From NCBI GenBank assembly GCA_000708835.1, contig DF237133.1:62001-126000 (forward strand): 64,000 nt of DNA, given 5' to 3'. Under the pieces are notes generated by a model. The model saw only the letters and a list, made by a program, of their open reading frames with translations, was not told the DNA's origin and searched no databases. Positions within the stretch are counted from its first letter, which is position 1; each line of letters opens with the position of its first letter. The position numbers were made by a program, and so were the translations under genes. Positions 10,359 through 21,900 of this stretch are shown piece after piece. This stretch comes from Klebsormidium nitens. Its lineage: Eukaryota > Streptophyta > Klebsormidiophyceae > Klebsormidiales > Klebsormidiaceae.

Positions 10359-12611
10359 ATGTCCACATTGCATTGCTGTGCTCTGACTCACAGGTTGTAC
10401 AGCATTGTGCGTATTAACCAAAAGCAAGCTTCTGCTGGCGCCCCCGTGACAACCTTAGCTATCACCTCCAAAGATAGGTCTCCAAAATTCACTCATTCCA
10501 AGGCCTCTAGAGCAAGTCTGTCAGTATCGACGCCACTTAATGTGAGTATGGCCGCAGTGCCTGTGATCATTGTGCCAGGGAATGGGGGCGGCAACGTGAG
10601 GAACGCCAACTGGTATGGCTGGTTGGAGGAGCAGCTGAAGAAGCACGGCCACAAGCCTGTGCTGCATGACATGCCAGATCCTTACACCGCAAGGTGAGCG
10701 CCTCTCCTTAAAAATGTGGTCACACCTCTTTGGGTTTTTCTTTGTTGCAGATGCACCCACAGGAAGGGGCAGATTCACTGCCTAGACACTGGACTTTTGA
10801 GCAAGAGGCAACCATTTGGCTAATTTATGTTGAAGGTGGCACAGATGAAGACCTGATGCAGTTGATTTCGCTGGCGTTAGCCAGGGCTCCCCTTGATAGC
10901 AGCATGCGGAAGGACACCCCACCAGTCAGGCTGAGCCGTTGCGATGATTGTTTAATTCATCTAAAGCCTTTTGTTATCTGGCTTGATCGCTCCAAGTTCT
11001 TCTCGTGATGAGGTGTACAGTATGAGGGTTTAACAAATCCGGGCCATGTTTGCTTCTGAGTGATTGATCCTTGGTGGCTTTGCCTGCATCGGTGCTTTCC
11101 ATCCATAAAACAAACCTCCTGAGACAAGGATCTTCGTTGAAATGTTCTGCCCGATTCAGAACAAAGACCGTTCAACTCTTTCGCTGGGCTTCACTACAGA
11201 GACATCTGATTCCATCTTCACATATAGTCCTAGACGGGCTCCTGAATCTTTTTTGTCGATATAGGGAGAGCATTTGGCTGCCATTCATCCGGGACGAACT
11301 AGGCGCGGACGAAGCAGCGGTGGTCGTGGGCCACAGTTCGGGCGCCGAAGCCGGGATGCGCCTGTGCGAGTCAACCCGCGTGCGGGGCCTCGTGCTCGTG
11401 TCAGCGTGCATCACGGATTTAGGAGACGCCAACGAGCGGGCAAGCGGGTGCGCATCTCCGTCTTGTGTGGAGGAAAAAGTTTTGATTTTTGAGCGAAAAT
11501 GAGGTTTTTTAGTTGCATGCCTGCGACGAAGGCCTTGCAGGCAATCCTGCTTCATTGGTTTCGAAAAGCGTTTTGCTTCTTTTTTGGAAAAACGTCCAGA
11601 CCAAATGATGTTTTCGAAAACCGCTGTGGCAGACCGGATGTGCTTACATTTTCTTTAGAATACATCCTTGAGACCAAAGCAAGGACAACGGCGCGTTCTG
11701 ATTGACTACCAACCATTGTCTTGCTAACGGACGGCCTCTTCGCTGAAGGACAGCCTCAGTGAGCCGACTCAAGAACAAAACACACTGACCTTTTCTGGGC
11801 GTGGCTTCTGTCAATACTCGAAGCCGTTTGCGTCATCACTCTTTCAATGATTCTCAGAAATAAACACAGTAATTCCGACTCACTCGCAGGTACTACAATC
11901 GACCATGGCAGTGGGAGAAAATCCGCAGTAACGCAGGCTGGATCATCCAGGTGAGACAGCCAGCGTTATCGTGACTCCTCATCAAACTGCTGCGGGAGTA
12001 GTTCGCCGGCACTTGATGAGATCAATCACAGTGCATAACGGGTGGATCGTCGAAAGACGAAGTGTCAGTGAGAACGGGACTTCAACTATGCAGAAAGCAG
12101 ACGCACAAAAATCTTCGACAAAGTGCAAGCGCAGGCAAAGCTTTGGTATGCCCTCTCTTCACCTGTTCCGGAGAGGATGCAATAGTTGATAAGTAGGGCT
12201 CATTGAGATTTGAAGACATCAGACTCGCTCTTCAATCGGCTTGTTCCGAGCTGCTACAAATCCGGGCCGTGAATCGTTTTTGACCATTCTTCGCTAAAGA
12301 AGAACCCCTCTCGGCATCTATATTCCCCAAACATTAAGGAAAAGCCTGGTTTTCGAAGGACTGGGACCGATAGGCTTCCGGCTTCTCTTATCCGCTCCGA
12401 GTCCTGCGAAGAAGGTTTTCGGATAATAATACTTTCTGATTATTGGATGCAGTTCGGGTCACCCACCGACCCCTTTCTCCCGATTGCCGAGCAGCGTTCC
12501 GTAGCAGACGGCTTGAAGAGTGAGTATCACGAGATACAGAACGGGGGCCACTTTATGGTGGAAGAATTTTCGGAGCTGCTGCACGTGATTCTTGAGAAGC
12601 TCGGAGCATGA
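10359..12611 (+). CDS. RBBP9/YdeN-type serine hydrolase (alpha/beta fold)
   Basis: Four exons, 10359-10693, 11265-11447, 11890-11950 and 12453-12611, join in phase to 245 aa. Family features: the first strand VPVIIVPGNGGGNVRNANWY, the nucleophile elbow GHSSGAEA (Ser about 136), SPTDPFLP (Asp about 199) and NGGHFMVEE (His about 226), giving a complete Ser-Asp-His triad. RBBP9 proteins are small serine hydrolases with unclear natural substrates. The usual length is about 186 aa; the extra 60 or so N-terminal residues are rich in Ser, Thr, Arg and Lys and poor in acidic residues, which suggests an organelle transit peptide if the ATG at 10359 is used. A second ATG (MAAVPV, near 10550) would give the standard cytosolic form, so dual targeting is possible. 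Every catalytic residue is present and no frame break is seen. Confidence 0.9.
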
Positions 12612-13594
12612 GCACTGATCGGGCGTCCGATCCGACGAGGTTTACCGTCATCAAGACGTCGTAGGACCGTCCTGCTATACGAAGTCAATTACGTCGGAAG
12701 GTTGTGAAGAATTGGAGTTATGCTGAGGCGCCAGGCGCGAGCCGATGGTACACTGAAGAGCAAAGGCATTATCGAAAAGCCTCGGTAAACTACACAAAGG
12801 GCGAAAGTAAAGATGGTTCAATGCACTTTTAACCGAAAGACCATTGCACCCGCGATGGATGGATGAAGATTTTCGTCGCCTCTGGTGCGCGGCATATGCA
12901 GATCATGCGATTGCGCGGCCACATGAGTGTAGCTTGATCAAATGTTAAGTTACATATCGTTTGGAGAGAATCGCTGTTATAGGTTGTCGCCATCACGCGT
13001 CACGTGTTGAAGGATGTCTCACGTGCGACATGATATTTCAATGCTAAGTTCAAGCATACCGAAGGGAGAATTAATCGGCTTTGCAACGCTTCAGCCGAGA
13101 TTCGCAAGACATACGTCCATTTTCATGTGATTGGCGTACGTCTAGTCCATCATGTGCAAAATCCTCCCATGACGACATCACTGAGTGTAAACGCTCCAAC
13201 GTTACAATGATCAAAACTTCTAACATCCAATTAATGTGCTATATAATATGATCAACGTTACAATGGTCAATGTAGATTTACCATTTGTTCAAAAACCCTC
13301 AAGTGTTGACCTGTTGGCCCTAGCTAGCTTTGAAGCTTGTGTTTATCGATTTTATATGAGGGCAACTTATACAGACAGTCGAAGCTGTACCACTGCCAAC
13401 TCCGATCGAACGTGAACACCCTCAGGGCAACATCTGCAAGTCAAAACTGTTATTCTCTTTCAGCTATGTGCGTGTGTATAATATGTGGTTTGCTATATTG
13501 CGGCTGCAAACAGCAAATGATGCGCGGAACCAGTGCTTGGTGGCGTGTACCAATGGCCCCAAACACCTACGTATGAGTTGAGTACGAAATGAAT
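12612..13594. other. Convergent intergenic region, no gene seen
   Basis: Holds the 3' UTRs of the RBBP9-like gene (+) and the membrane-protein gene (-). A short repeated phrase, AACGTTACAATG with TGATCAA, occurs at about 13197 and 13254. No reading frame has support. Confidence 0.5.
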
Positions 13595-16313
13595 CTATGC
13601 GTCCCAAGTACGAGCTTGGGAGTAACCGCCGGAGCCAGCTGAACCAGCCTCGAAGTAGCGCTCGATGGCGCTCAGGCCGAACTCGGGCTCGGCCTTCTTC
13701 CTTGAGGAAAGGTAGAGCTCGACCCACACAACCTGGAAAGAGAGACAGATAACGCTGAGATGACTTTTCCGGCGGCTTGTTTCCCCAGCTTTTGGTCCTC
13801 TGTCGATACTCGTGAGCTCATCTCCACGGAAAGCCTAGCTCTCCGTTCAACTGGGGTGCCATTGCTACAATCAAAAAGCTCCACAGATTTGCTGGGAAGT
13901 CGTTACGTCATTTGTGACTGTCGTCAAATGGCCTGCCATCTTGTAACAACGATCGAATCGAAAACTTATTTAGGAGAGAACGAAGGCCTGTATCTCTCAA
14001 CCAACAATTGACTCGAGCAGCCCATCGCATGTATTCGAAGCCGAGAAAGCGCAGTTCATTAAGCAGATTTTAAGCAACGTAAGCGCAGAACCAAAGCAGA
14101 GGGGCCATCTTACATACAGAAGAAACACAAAAAACGAACGTCAGCATCTCTTGCTTACCTGCAGGTATGCCTGGATGAAGACCGACAGCAGGAACACGAT
14201 CAGCGCTCCCAGGATGGCCAGCAGCACCTGCCACCAGGTCCCAGCGAACGCAGACCCGTCCTGGAAGTTGTTGACCAGAATCTCTAGGGGAGATCCCAGA
14301 ACAATGGAGACCAAAGCGCTCAGCAGAATGACTGCCAGGATGGCTGCCCTGCTGCCCTTGGAGAGAGTCCAGCTGCGGCGAAGGGCGGCAAAGCCCCAGA
14401 GGCCGGAGCCCTCAATGGCGGTGGCTTGGTCAGCCAGGGAAAGGCCGACAATGATGAAGAGGGTGGCAGGGAGGGCGAGTACGAGCCAGATGACGAGGGT
14501 CGTGGCAGCGGCGAAGTTGGGGGAGGCGCCTGGGGTAGGGAGGGGTGCACAGGTAAGTAGAAGATTGATAGATTTTTGAGAGAATATTCTCAACATTCCA
14601 TGATTCAGGAGTCTGAACAAACAGACCATTATACCATCTGTAATGAGAAGAAGAGAAGCGGCAATGGTATGGTTGAGGAAAAGGAAACGACACGAAAGTC
14701 AGCACTCGCAGGATCAATACTGAAGCTTTATCCTACAGTTGCGTATCATAAATTCCCAGATTGAAACAGGGACTTTTACAGTGGGACTAGCCTGCTGAGT
14801 ATCTGGACTGAGGGTCTGCAACTGTAAGGTTCTGACAGATTAAAATATCGGAATGCATCAGCAAAAGGACCAAGGCATTATTGTGGAGCTGAGTCAAGGA
14901 AAGATGGAAACCATATTTACACTGGTCAGAGATAGCATCTGAAAGATTCAACATTGTCAATGCCATGCGTGCCAGTGAATTATAAGAAAACAATAGCACA
15001 AGCTAAGGTGTACAGGAGTAGTATCACAATCAACTGACTATAGAAAAGTTCCACCAAGGAATTTCTGCTTCGCGCAAGTTGAAATTTAGGAATCCGAGAG
15101 AGAGCTGTGGATGGAAGGGCAATCCAGACCCCCAGCTCTCTTGCATCCTTTACTAGAAACTCACAGCATTGCAACGGGCCACAGAGGTCTTGCAAACCTT
15201 TCATCTTGGGACTGAAAATCTTGTGTGAGACATTGACCTAAAACAATCAATGATCATGATTGTCGAGCTTGGCTTCCTTGGCTCATCTGCATAGTACTTG
15301 TGACAGAAGAGCACTGCCCCCATGCTTTATGCATGCAAGACTCTAGAAAAGACTAATTTACATCGGACAATCCATCCAGGAACTTGACACCACCATGCAG
15401 TCTACTTCTGTTGACATCTTGTCAAACCATCGCCTTGGTGACAACAATGTAACCACAATGGATCAACCACAAATCGATTGACAACCGTTGTCAACTCCTT
15501 CCATTGAAATATGAATATCTTCCAAAGATCACTCTCAAAGCGAACATGACGCAAGTTCAGCTCCCTGGTTGGTCCAATTCCACAGCATTGCATGTAAAGA
15601 TCTCAACAACAGCTTTGAGCGTCATTACCAAAAGCATTCCACCTCAAATTACAATTGCTCAAGAAGTGTCTAATACGTTCACTGCCCGAAGACCACATTA
15701 ATGTCAAACCCTCACCCTTGAAGAAGACCCCGGTCACCACCCCGCCGATGAGCGCCACAAGAGCACCCAGCACGAACGTCACCAGGATCGTGACCAACGA
15801 CTGCGCGATGTCAGTGCCAATAAGGCGCCAGAAGCTGCCCTTGATGACACCCCACACCGGTCCAGGCTTCCTTCCCACATGGTCCCCGAGCACCACGTAC
15901 ACGAACACAGCAATCAGGATCACGTGCGCGCCAGCTGAGAGCAGGAAGTTGACCGCCGTTGCAACAGCAAACGCGACCGGGTTGACCTTCGGCGAGGGGG
16001 TAGGGGCTGGGGCAGGCGCGTAGTGGCCATGAGGGGCAGGCGCGGGGGCGTACCTCCCATGGGCATCCACGTTCGGGGGGCCCCAGGGGAAAGGCTGGTC
16101 GGTCGAGGGCTGGATGATAGGCCCAAAGATGGCGGTCAACGCAAGGACAACTAGGAGTGGGATTGCGGCGGTCGCAGCCGCGGTGGTAAGCAGAAAGCGC
16201 AGGTGCGAAGTGAATACACGCCACGAGGTGCGGAAGACGGCCGGGAGGGTCGCCGGCTCGGGCTCGTGCGCGATCAGCGCCTTGCGCAGGGTGTGCTCTA
16301 CGGCCTCCGCCAT
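13595..16313 (-). CDS. Polytopic membrane protein of plant type, unknown function
   Basis: Three exons, 15716-16313, 14159-14529 and 13595-13732, give 368 aa; the ATG at 16311-16313 starts MAEAVEHTLRKALIAHEPEP. Hydrophobic segments: LRFLLTTAAATAAIPLLVVL with its extension, VNFLLSAGAHVILIAVFVYV, SLVTILVTFVLGALVALIGG, LVIWLVLALPATLFIIVGLS, AAILAVILLSALVSIVLGS and WWQVLLAILGALIVFLLSVF. Between the first two lies a Pro-rich luminal or cytosolic loop with a duplicated HG(R/H)YAPAPAP motif. WGFAALRRSW and an amphipathic tail VVWVELYLSSRKKAEPEFG follow. The GLWGFAALRRSWTLSKG stretch and overall layout resemble plant six-pass proteins of unknown function; I cannot assign an activity. The splice phases (1 and 0) are fully consistent. 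Confidence 0.8.
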
Positions 16314-16970
16314 GATGCTTGCTGAAATCTGGCACAAATTGAGCTGGCAAAGCAGGAGCTGAGCGGGTGAATCGAATCCTCCCTGCCCTTTCAAATTCTT
16401 TCAATCTTTGTGAAACCTCCTCCGAGCCAAAACCGTTAGGTAAGGTGCCTTGCAACCATGCACCTACCGCCGCCGCCCTTTCATGTGCATGGATGTTCAG
16501 CTGCCCTGTCATTCTTTCAAAAGTTTGGGCAGGCTGGCGCCAGACGGTGGAATCTCAGGTCCGGCCAAGTGGAATCAGAATCCCGCTTGGACCAATCAGA
16601 ATGAAAGAAAGCTTACGGTATCGTACCGTGTAGGTTCGAGGTTTGCGCTGAGCGAGCGGCCGCGCCAACCCCAACAGCGGCCGCCCTTTGGCGGGCCGGG
16701 CGTCGCGCATTGACTCAATGCTGACAATGCGGAAATGCGTGTAGGTACGCGTCGAGTCTAACAACAGTACCCCGCCAACAAAATGTCTTAAAGAAGGGAG
16801 CAAGGGCGGAGGAATTCGCAAGAACTGTGACACTCTCTGATTTAATTGTCATCTTGAATGCTTCAGTACAGCTAAGTATGTCCACCCTGCCACCCTGCGC
16901 ACCCTTGGGCCATTCATACTACAAGCTGGCAGCTTTTCAGAACAATTGGCTCGTCATGGACCCTCTGCAG
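16314..16970. other. Divergent promoter region
   Basis: Separates the membrane-protein ATG (minus strand) from the small helical-protein exon (plus strand). It should contain the 5' UTR and promoter of both, plus any missing 5' exon of the plus-strand gene. A frame starting at ATG 16878 runs only 39 codons and is not in frame with the exon that follows. Confidence 0.4.
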
Positions 16971-17230
16971 ATGCAAAATTGCTGCTGAATAATTACCGGA
17001 AGAGTGTAGACAAGGAATTTCAGAAGCGCATTGCTTACCAGACCGCTACTGATGTCCTTGAGGTTGAGGTGGCGCTAGCACGCGAGAGCAAGAAAATGAA
17101 CAAGAAAAATGATCGACTAGAGGAACTGAAGGAAGCAGAACGGCATTTCAAAGCCCTGAGGAAAGAGTGGAAAGAGATATTTGATTGGAAACAGAATTTG
17201 CTAAGGAAATGCGAAGGGTTCATTGTATAA
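16971..17230 (+). CDS. Small charged helical protein, last exon (5' end unresolved)
   Basis: An open frame follows a good acceptor (CTCTGCAG, ending at 16970) and runs to a TAA at 17228-17230. It encodes about 86 residues beginning AKLLLNNYRKSVDKEFQKRI and rich in Lys, Glu and Arg with a heptad pattern (LEELKEAERHFKALRKEWKE), so it is probably a continuous coiled-coil helix. The frame is open further upstream to about 16870 without an ATG, so a 5' exon must exist. An alternative acceptor is TTTTCAG at 16940. The ending KCEGFIV is not a known sorting signal. Family not recognised; it could be a small subunit of a coiled-coil complex. Confidence 0.5.
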
Positions 17231-18937
17231 CCTCTGCGCGACTTTTGTTCCCGTGGCGGGTGCAGCGCATCTCAAGGCTCAATGATGTTACTCATTGACA
17301 AAATACTGCACCTGCATGATCGATCCACACATTGAGTGGTTAGAAACAAAGGTGTCCAATGTATATTGTGTCAATTTTACACCGTCTGCATTGTTGATTG
17401 CTGAGGTCAGTAGGCTGCCTACCTTATCAAAAATTTTTAGGTTATGTTGGTCCCTCTTCCAGGCTAGACTTTTCCGTAGCTTTTGAAACTCAAGGAGAGT
17501 GTGGGCCCCAGCCAGCCCCCGATCCGTTTGCATGACCATGCAACCTGCTTCTGTAAGAGTACGTTGTAAGAGTTCAACTGCTTGTATACAAGACCCCTCT
17601 CCATGCTGGCGCGCTAAATTGCCTCATCTATACTGCGAGCATGTATACATGTGTTGTGTGCGTTGTCGATACCTTTCCCTCCTTCGAAATGGTCGGAAGG
17701 ATCCATGCTAAATTTGAAGTACGGGGCAGAACAGCCGGCATGCACTTTGCGCATCAGTATATGGATTCGTGTGATGCACTCTCCTTGCTCTATATTCTTC
17801 TCTCCCAGCTCTCAATCGGGTCCGACCCAGATGCCATGCTAGCAAGTCAAAGTGACCTGATTCACAGCTGTTATGCACCGCGCACTGCCTGTCATGCTGA
17901 GCATAGCAGTGCAGACTTTGTCGTGTGGGTTGGCCTGTCATGCAACAAATGACATGCCACCTTCTTGCATGCTCGCGACTTGACAGCAAAATTTGCCTTA
18001 CTCAAGCGCTCATGCGCTAGTAAAGTAAAAGAAGTCCGCGGCCATTACTTCAAATACCTGCCAAGGTTCCCTCCAGCCTTGTCTCGCCTTTCTTCGCATT
18101 CGACTCATAGCAGTGCAAAGGATTATGCCCCTTGCGAAGTGCGTCATCTGGACAGGTGTACTGGCCTGATGCCCAAGCGGCAGAAACGTCTGATTGATTG
18201 TTTCCGTAAAGCGAGCCCACCGCTGCACCAACATGCACCAACATGCTCCTGCACACAATGGTCAAAAGAAGGTGAGAGTCCGTCCGACCCCGACCCCCTA
18301 TGATGATGCTTTCAGGTTTTTTCAGTAACCACAGATCGGCAAGGAGAATCACGAGCGCTTTCCTGCACTCACGGTGCGCAGTGAGCTTGGGCTGCGCCCA
18401 ATCATGTTGCTCTGAGCGCTTGCGGTCGTTCCTCTTACTCTTGTGATTGCGAACCCATTGTTGCCTTGCTGCGGTCATGCAGTGTAATCCTCCCACAAGC
18501 CAACATTTTCTGAAAACCCGGAGCGGGTCAGGAAAAGTCCAGATTGAATCTCAAACCTTCAAAATGAATTCAGGTGACGCCTGACCTATCATTTTATGAA
18601 ACAGGAAATCGAGCAAGCGTGTACGAAAGGGACCGCGCCAGACCAGGCGGCATGAATCCCAAATTTGGGAGAGTGGTACTCTTGCGCAATCAAAACCTTA
18701 GGCATTTCAAGGAACGTCCAAAAGTTTGCGCCTTTTAGTTCCTCATTACCATCCAGTGAAATGGAAACTCCTAGACTTCAGGCCAAGAGCCAAGACCCAT
18801 CCAGCTCTTGCACCTCTTATCCAACCAATTCAATCGTCCTTCTTTGGCCTCGTTTCCTCACCTGAGCCGGGCCCCCCCAACCCTTCCACCGCACCACCCG
18901 CCCGTACGAGCCCATCAGGCCGATTGCCTCCACCCCC
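17231..18937. other. Convergent intergenic region, no gene seen
   Basis: About 1.7 kb between the ends of the helical-protein gene (+) and the radical SAM gene (-). Reading frames present are short, overlap on both strands and carry no family motif. Mixed base composition, no clear repeats. Confidence 0.5.
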
Positions 18938-21900
18938 CTAGAAGTACGACACCGCCTCCGCCGCGTGCTTGACCAGCGTCTTCTCCGGCAGCGACATCTC
19001 CAGATGCGCCCACGGCAACACCATCTCCCCGGGGGGGTGCTTTTCGTGCACGTAGAAGTCCATCGGCGGGAGGGATCCCCTCAGTTCCTTAAATGCGCGC
19101 CGGAAGCTGCCCCGGCTGTCCCCGTACTCGCGCACTAATTCCAAGAGGGGGCCGAGCCGTCGGTCGCCCCGCGACAGGAGCGCCTGCGGGACGTGACGTC
19201 AGCTGTGAAAACCGGAGGCACAGCAACTGGAGGGTGATGCGAGGAGGAAGCTCAGCATCTTAAGTCCATAGGTTAGGGACAGGGCCGAAGTCAGAGAAAG
19301 TGCGTCGTCAGCGTAGGGTAAACAAGCGAGCGGCAAAAGTAAGCAGCTGGAGTGGAGCAGCCAACATGGCAACTCGGAGGCCGCGCAGCCGACGTCAGCA
19401 GGCTTCCAAAATTACAATCTCGATCGACGTGGCGGCGTCCGAATGGGTTCATGCTGACGTCATCACCTGGATGGTGGACCACTTGTAGCTCTCGGGCCGG
19501 AAGTCGACGCCGATCTGGCCCATCTCCTTCGCCAGGAACTGCAGCCGCTTCTCGCCCTCGGGGTCCACGCCCCACCACTGGAACGGGGTGTGCGCCTGCG
19601 GAGAACAGAATAGCTTGTTCGGATCCAAGCATAGCGAATACGAGAAGCGGGCATGCCGTCGTTGAACAGGGGCGTAAGACAAGAGTGCTGCATCTTAGGA
19701 AGACTTGAGGGTGACATCGTAAGTTTTCTGGCTGTTTCCGCCGGGGGAAGGGGGTGAGGAGATCGTAGAAGGGGAGTGTCCACAGACGAGCAGATCAGTT
19801 CGGCATGAAGCGTAACAAGGCGCATCCGTTTTTCGCCTGAACTTTCTCAAGCGGAAACAGCGAGCTTTCGCTCACTGGAAGAGAGCACGTCTGCAAGCTC
19901 ATGATCCATTTTGCTTGCTTAAAAATCCTACGGAGAGCCGACGAGACAACGAGAGGGGGAAGAGAGGCTACTACGTGCCTCGGCTGCACTTCTCAGGCAC
20001 AACACGAAACATCTCAAGCCCCCAGACAAACGGGAATTATCGCACGGTAGAAGAAGACAAAAGAAACTGCAGATTGTCCACCTCCTTGAAACCTGGACGA
20101 GTGGCAGCCCAGATTACCTCCCAAGAAACATGGGAAGCGGTTCAAGCACAGCAAGATTGCGTTTAGAAGCAAGTCGGAGCTCGCTTGCCCGAGCACACAC
20201 GTAAAAGTACCGGAGGAAGCCAAAAACTGTCCACGTGCCTTTGGTACAAAAGTGCTGCAGCCGAGCGTGAGCCGCAGCCCCGGGGCGGCCTTCCGGACGT
20301 CCTTCATCATGTCCACAGTCTGCTGGACGTCCGCCTGCGTCTCCCCGGGAACTCCCACCATGCCGTACAGCTTCAGCGCCTCCAAACCTCCCTGCTGGGC
20401 GTTAATGGCGGCGCCCACAATGTCCGCCTGCTCTAGTTTCTTGTTCACGATCCTGAAAGAAACGGACAGACTGGTAAGTAGGGTGAGCGTTACATAGTGG
20501 TCAGCTTCGATGTTGCATTACACAGTGATGCCACTGCTGTGAGAATCATGGCGGCGCACTGCACAATATCCGCCTCCTCTACGTTACGACCTGAGAGGAA
20601 ACAAACAGATATCACCACTACATCGTAGTCAGCTTCACTTTATCAATCAAGAATGAACGGCCAGTGCAGTGGACAATACGGCCCCGCCAATCAAGTCCGC
20701 CTAGTCTAGTTTCTTGTTCACTATTCTGGTTGGAGACGGACGGACTAGTGAGTGGTGCGAGCGTCTCGTAATCCATTCGTGGAGGGAAACGCCTATGAAT
20801 TGAATGTCACGCCCACTTTCTCCGACGGCTTGATATTTTAAACATCACAATCCTCTCTCTGTGCAGACTGGCTTTGGCAACGAAAACGGACACTTGAATC
20901 AGTCATCTCATCCTCAGTGATCAAGCACGCCTCGATAAAGCACCGACGCCCTTCAACTTCATACTGCCTTCTCTGTGACACGGAAAAGCAATGCCTTTTC
21001 TTCTCATTTGATAAGCAAGACCACCGGTAGTCTCATTCTTTTTCTCACCTTCGCATGCGCTCCGACCCGCTCTCGACGGCGATGGTGAGGCTCTTGGTGC
21101 CCCGCCGCACGAGCGCTGACGTCAGCTTGGGCGTCACGGTGTTGGTCCGCACGGACGCGACGCTCATGCGGACGTGGTCGTACTGCGGCTGGCACATGTG
21201 CTCCAGCAGCGCCTCGAACTCGGGGTGCTGCGTGTGCAAATAGGTGCCGAGTTTCTTCACATGCTCAACCTTCGGCAAAAGTTTCTTGATCCGGAATGGT
21301 TCAAAATTTACTGTTACTCAGCTTGATGTGTTCACGAATCTCAACCGAAGCTGCGGTTTAGTGAGCAACTTCGGAGATTATCCAAATTCGGACACTTCCG
21401 AAAGTGGGAATGAAAAGGTGGGCAGGAAGATCATCACGCGTTCCCAAAAACATCGGAAAAACCAGAAGCAATTTCGAGACAACGCCAGAGACTAAGAATA
21501 TGAACCTCCCGCGAGTGAACAAGGCCCGTTTTGCGACTTCTCTCCGACTCATCTTTTCCGGTCACTCGAACCAACACCCCAACACCTCCTCGCCCACAAG
21601 GGCACAGCGCCTCACCTGGGTTACGGACGCCCCGAGCAGTCCGATCCTGTCCGTGACTTTGAGCCCCTCTTCGATGGACGGGATGAGCGACGTGGTCAGG
21701 GCGGCGGTGCGAAACGGCAGCGTCACATAGCTGGCCAGGCAGAAGCGACACATCTCGGGGCAGCTGCGGACCACCTGAGGGGGGGTGCGAAAGGGACCGG
21801 TTTTGGACAAAGCGTCTCAGGTAGGGTTGGTCCCCGGGGGCCCAAGACCAGGACCATATTTTGATAGGTGTGGAGACCAAGGGACTGACGTCAACGGTTC

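Noticed and set aside
19291-19632. 113-codon alternative frame across radical SAM exon 7
   Set aside because: It would follow from a GT donor four bases past the GC site, but it destroys the conserved AHTPFQWWGV reading; treated as a wrong-frame shadow.
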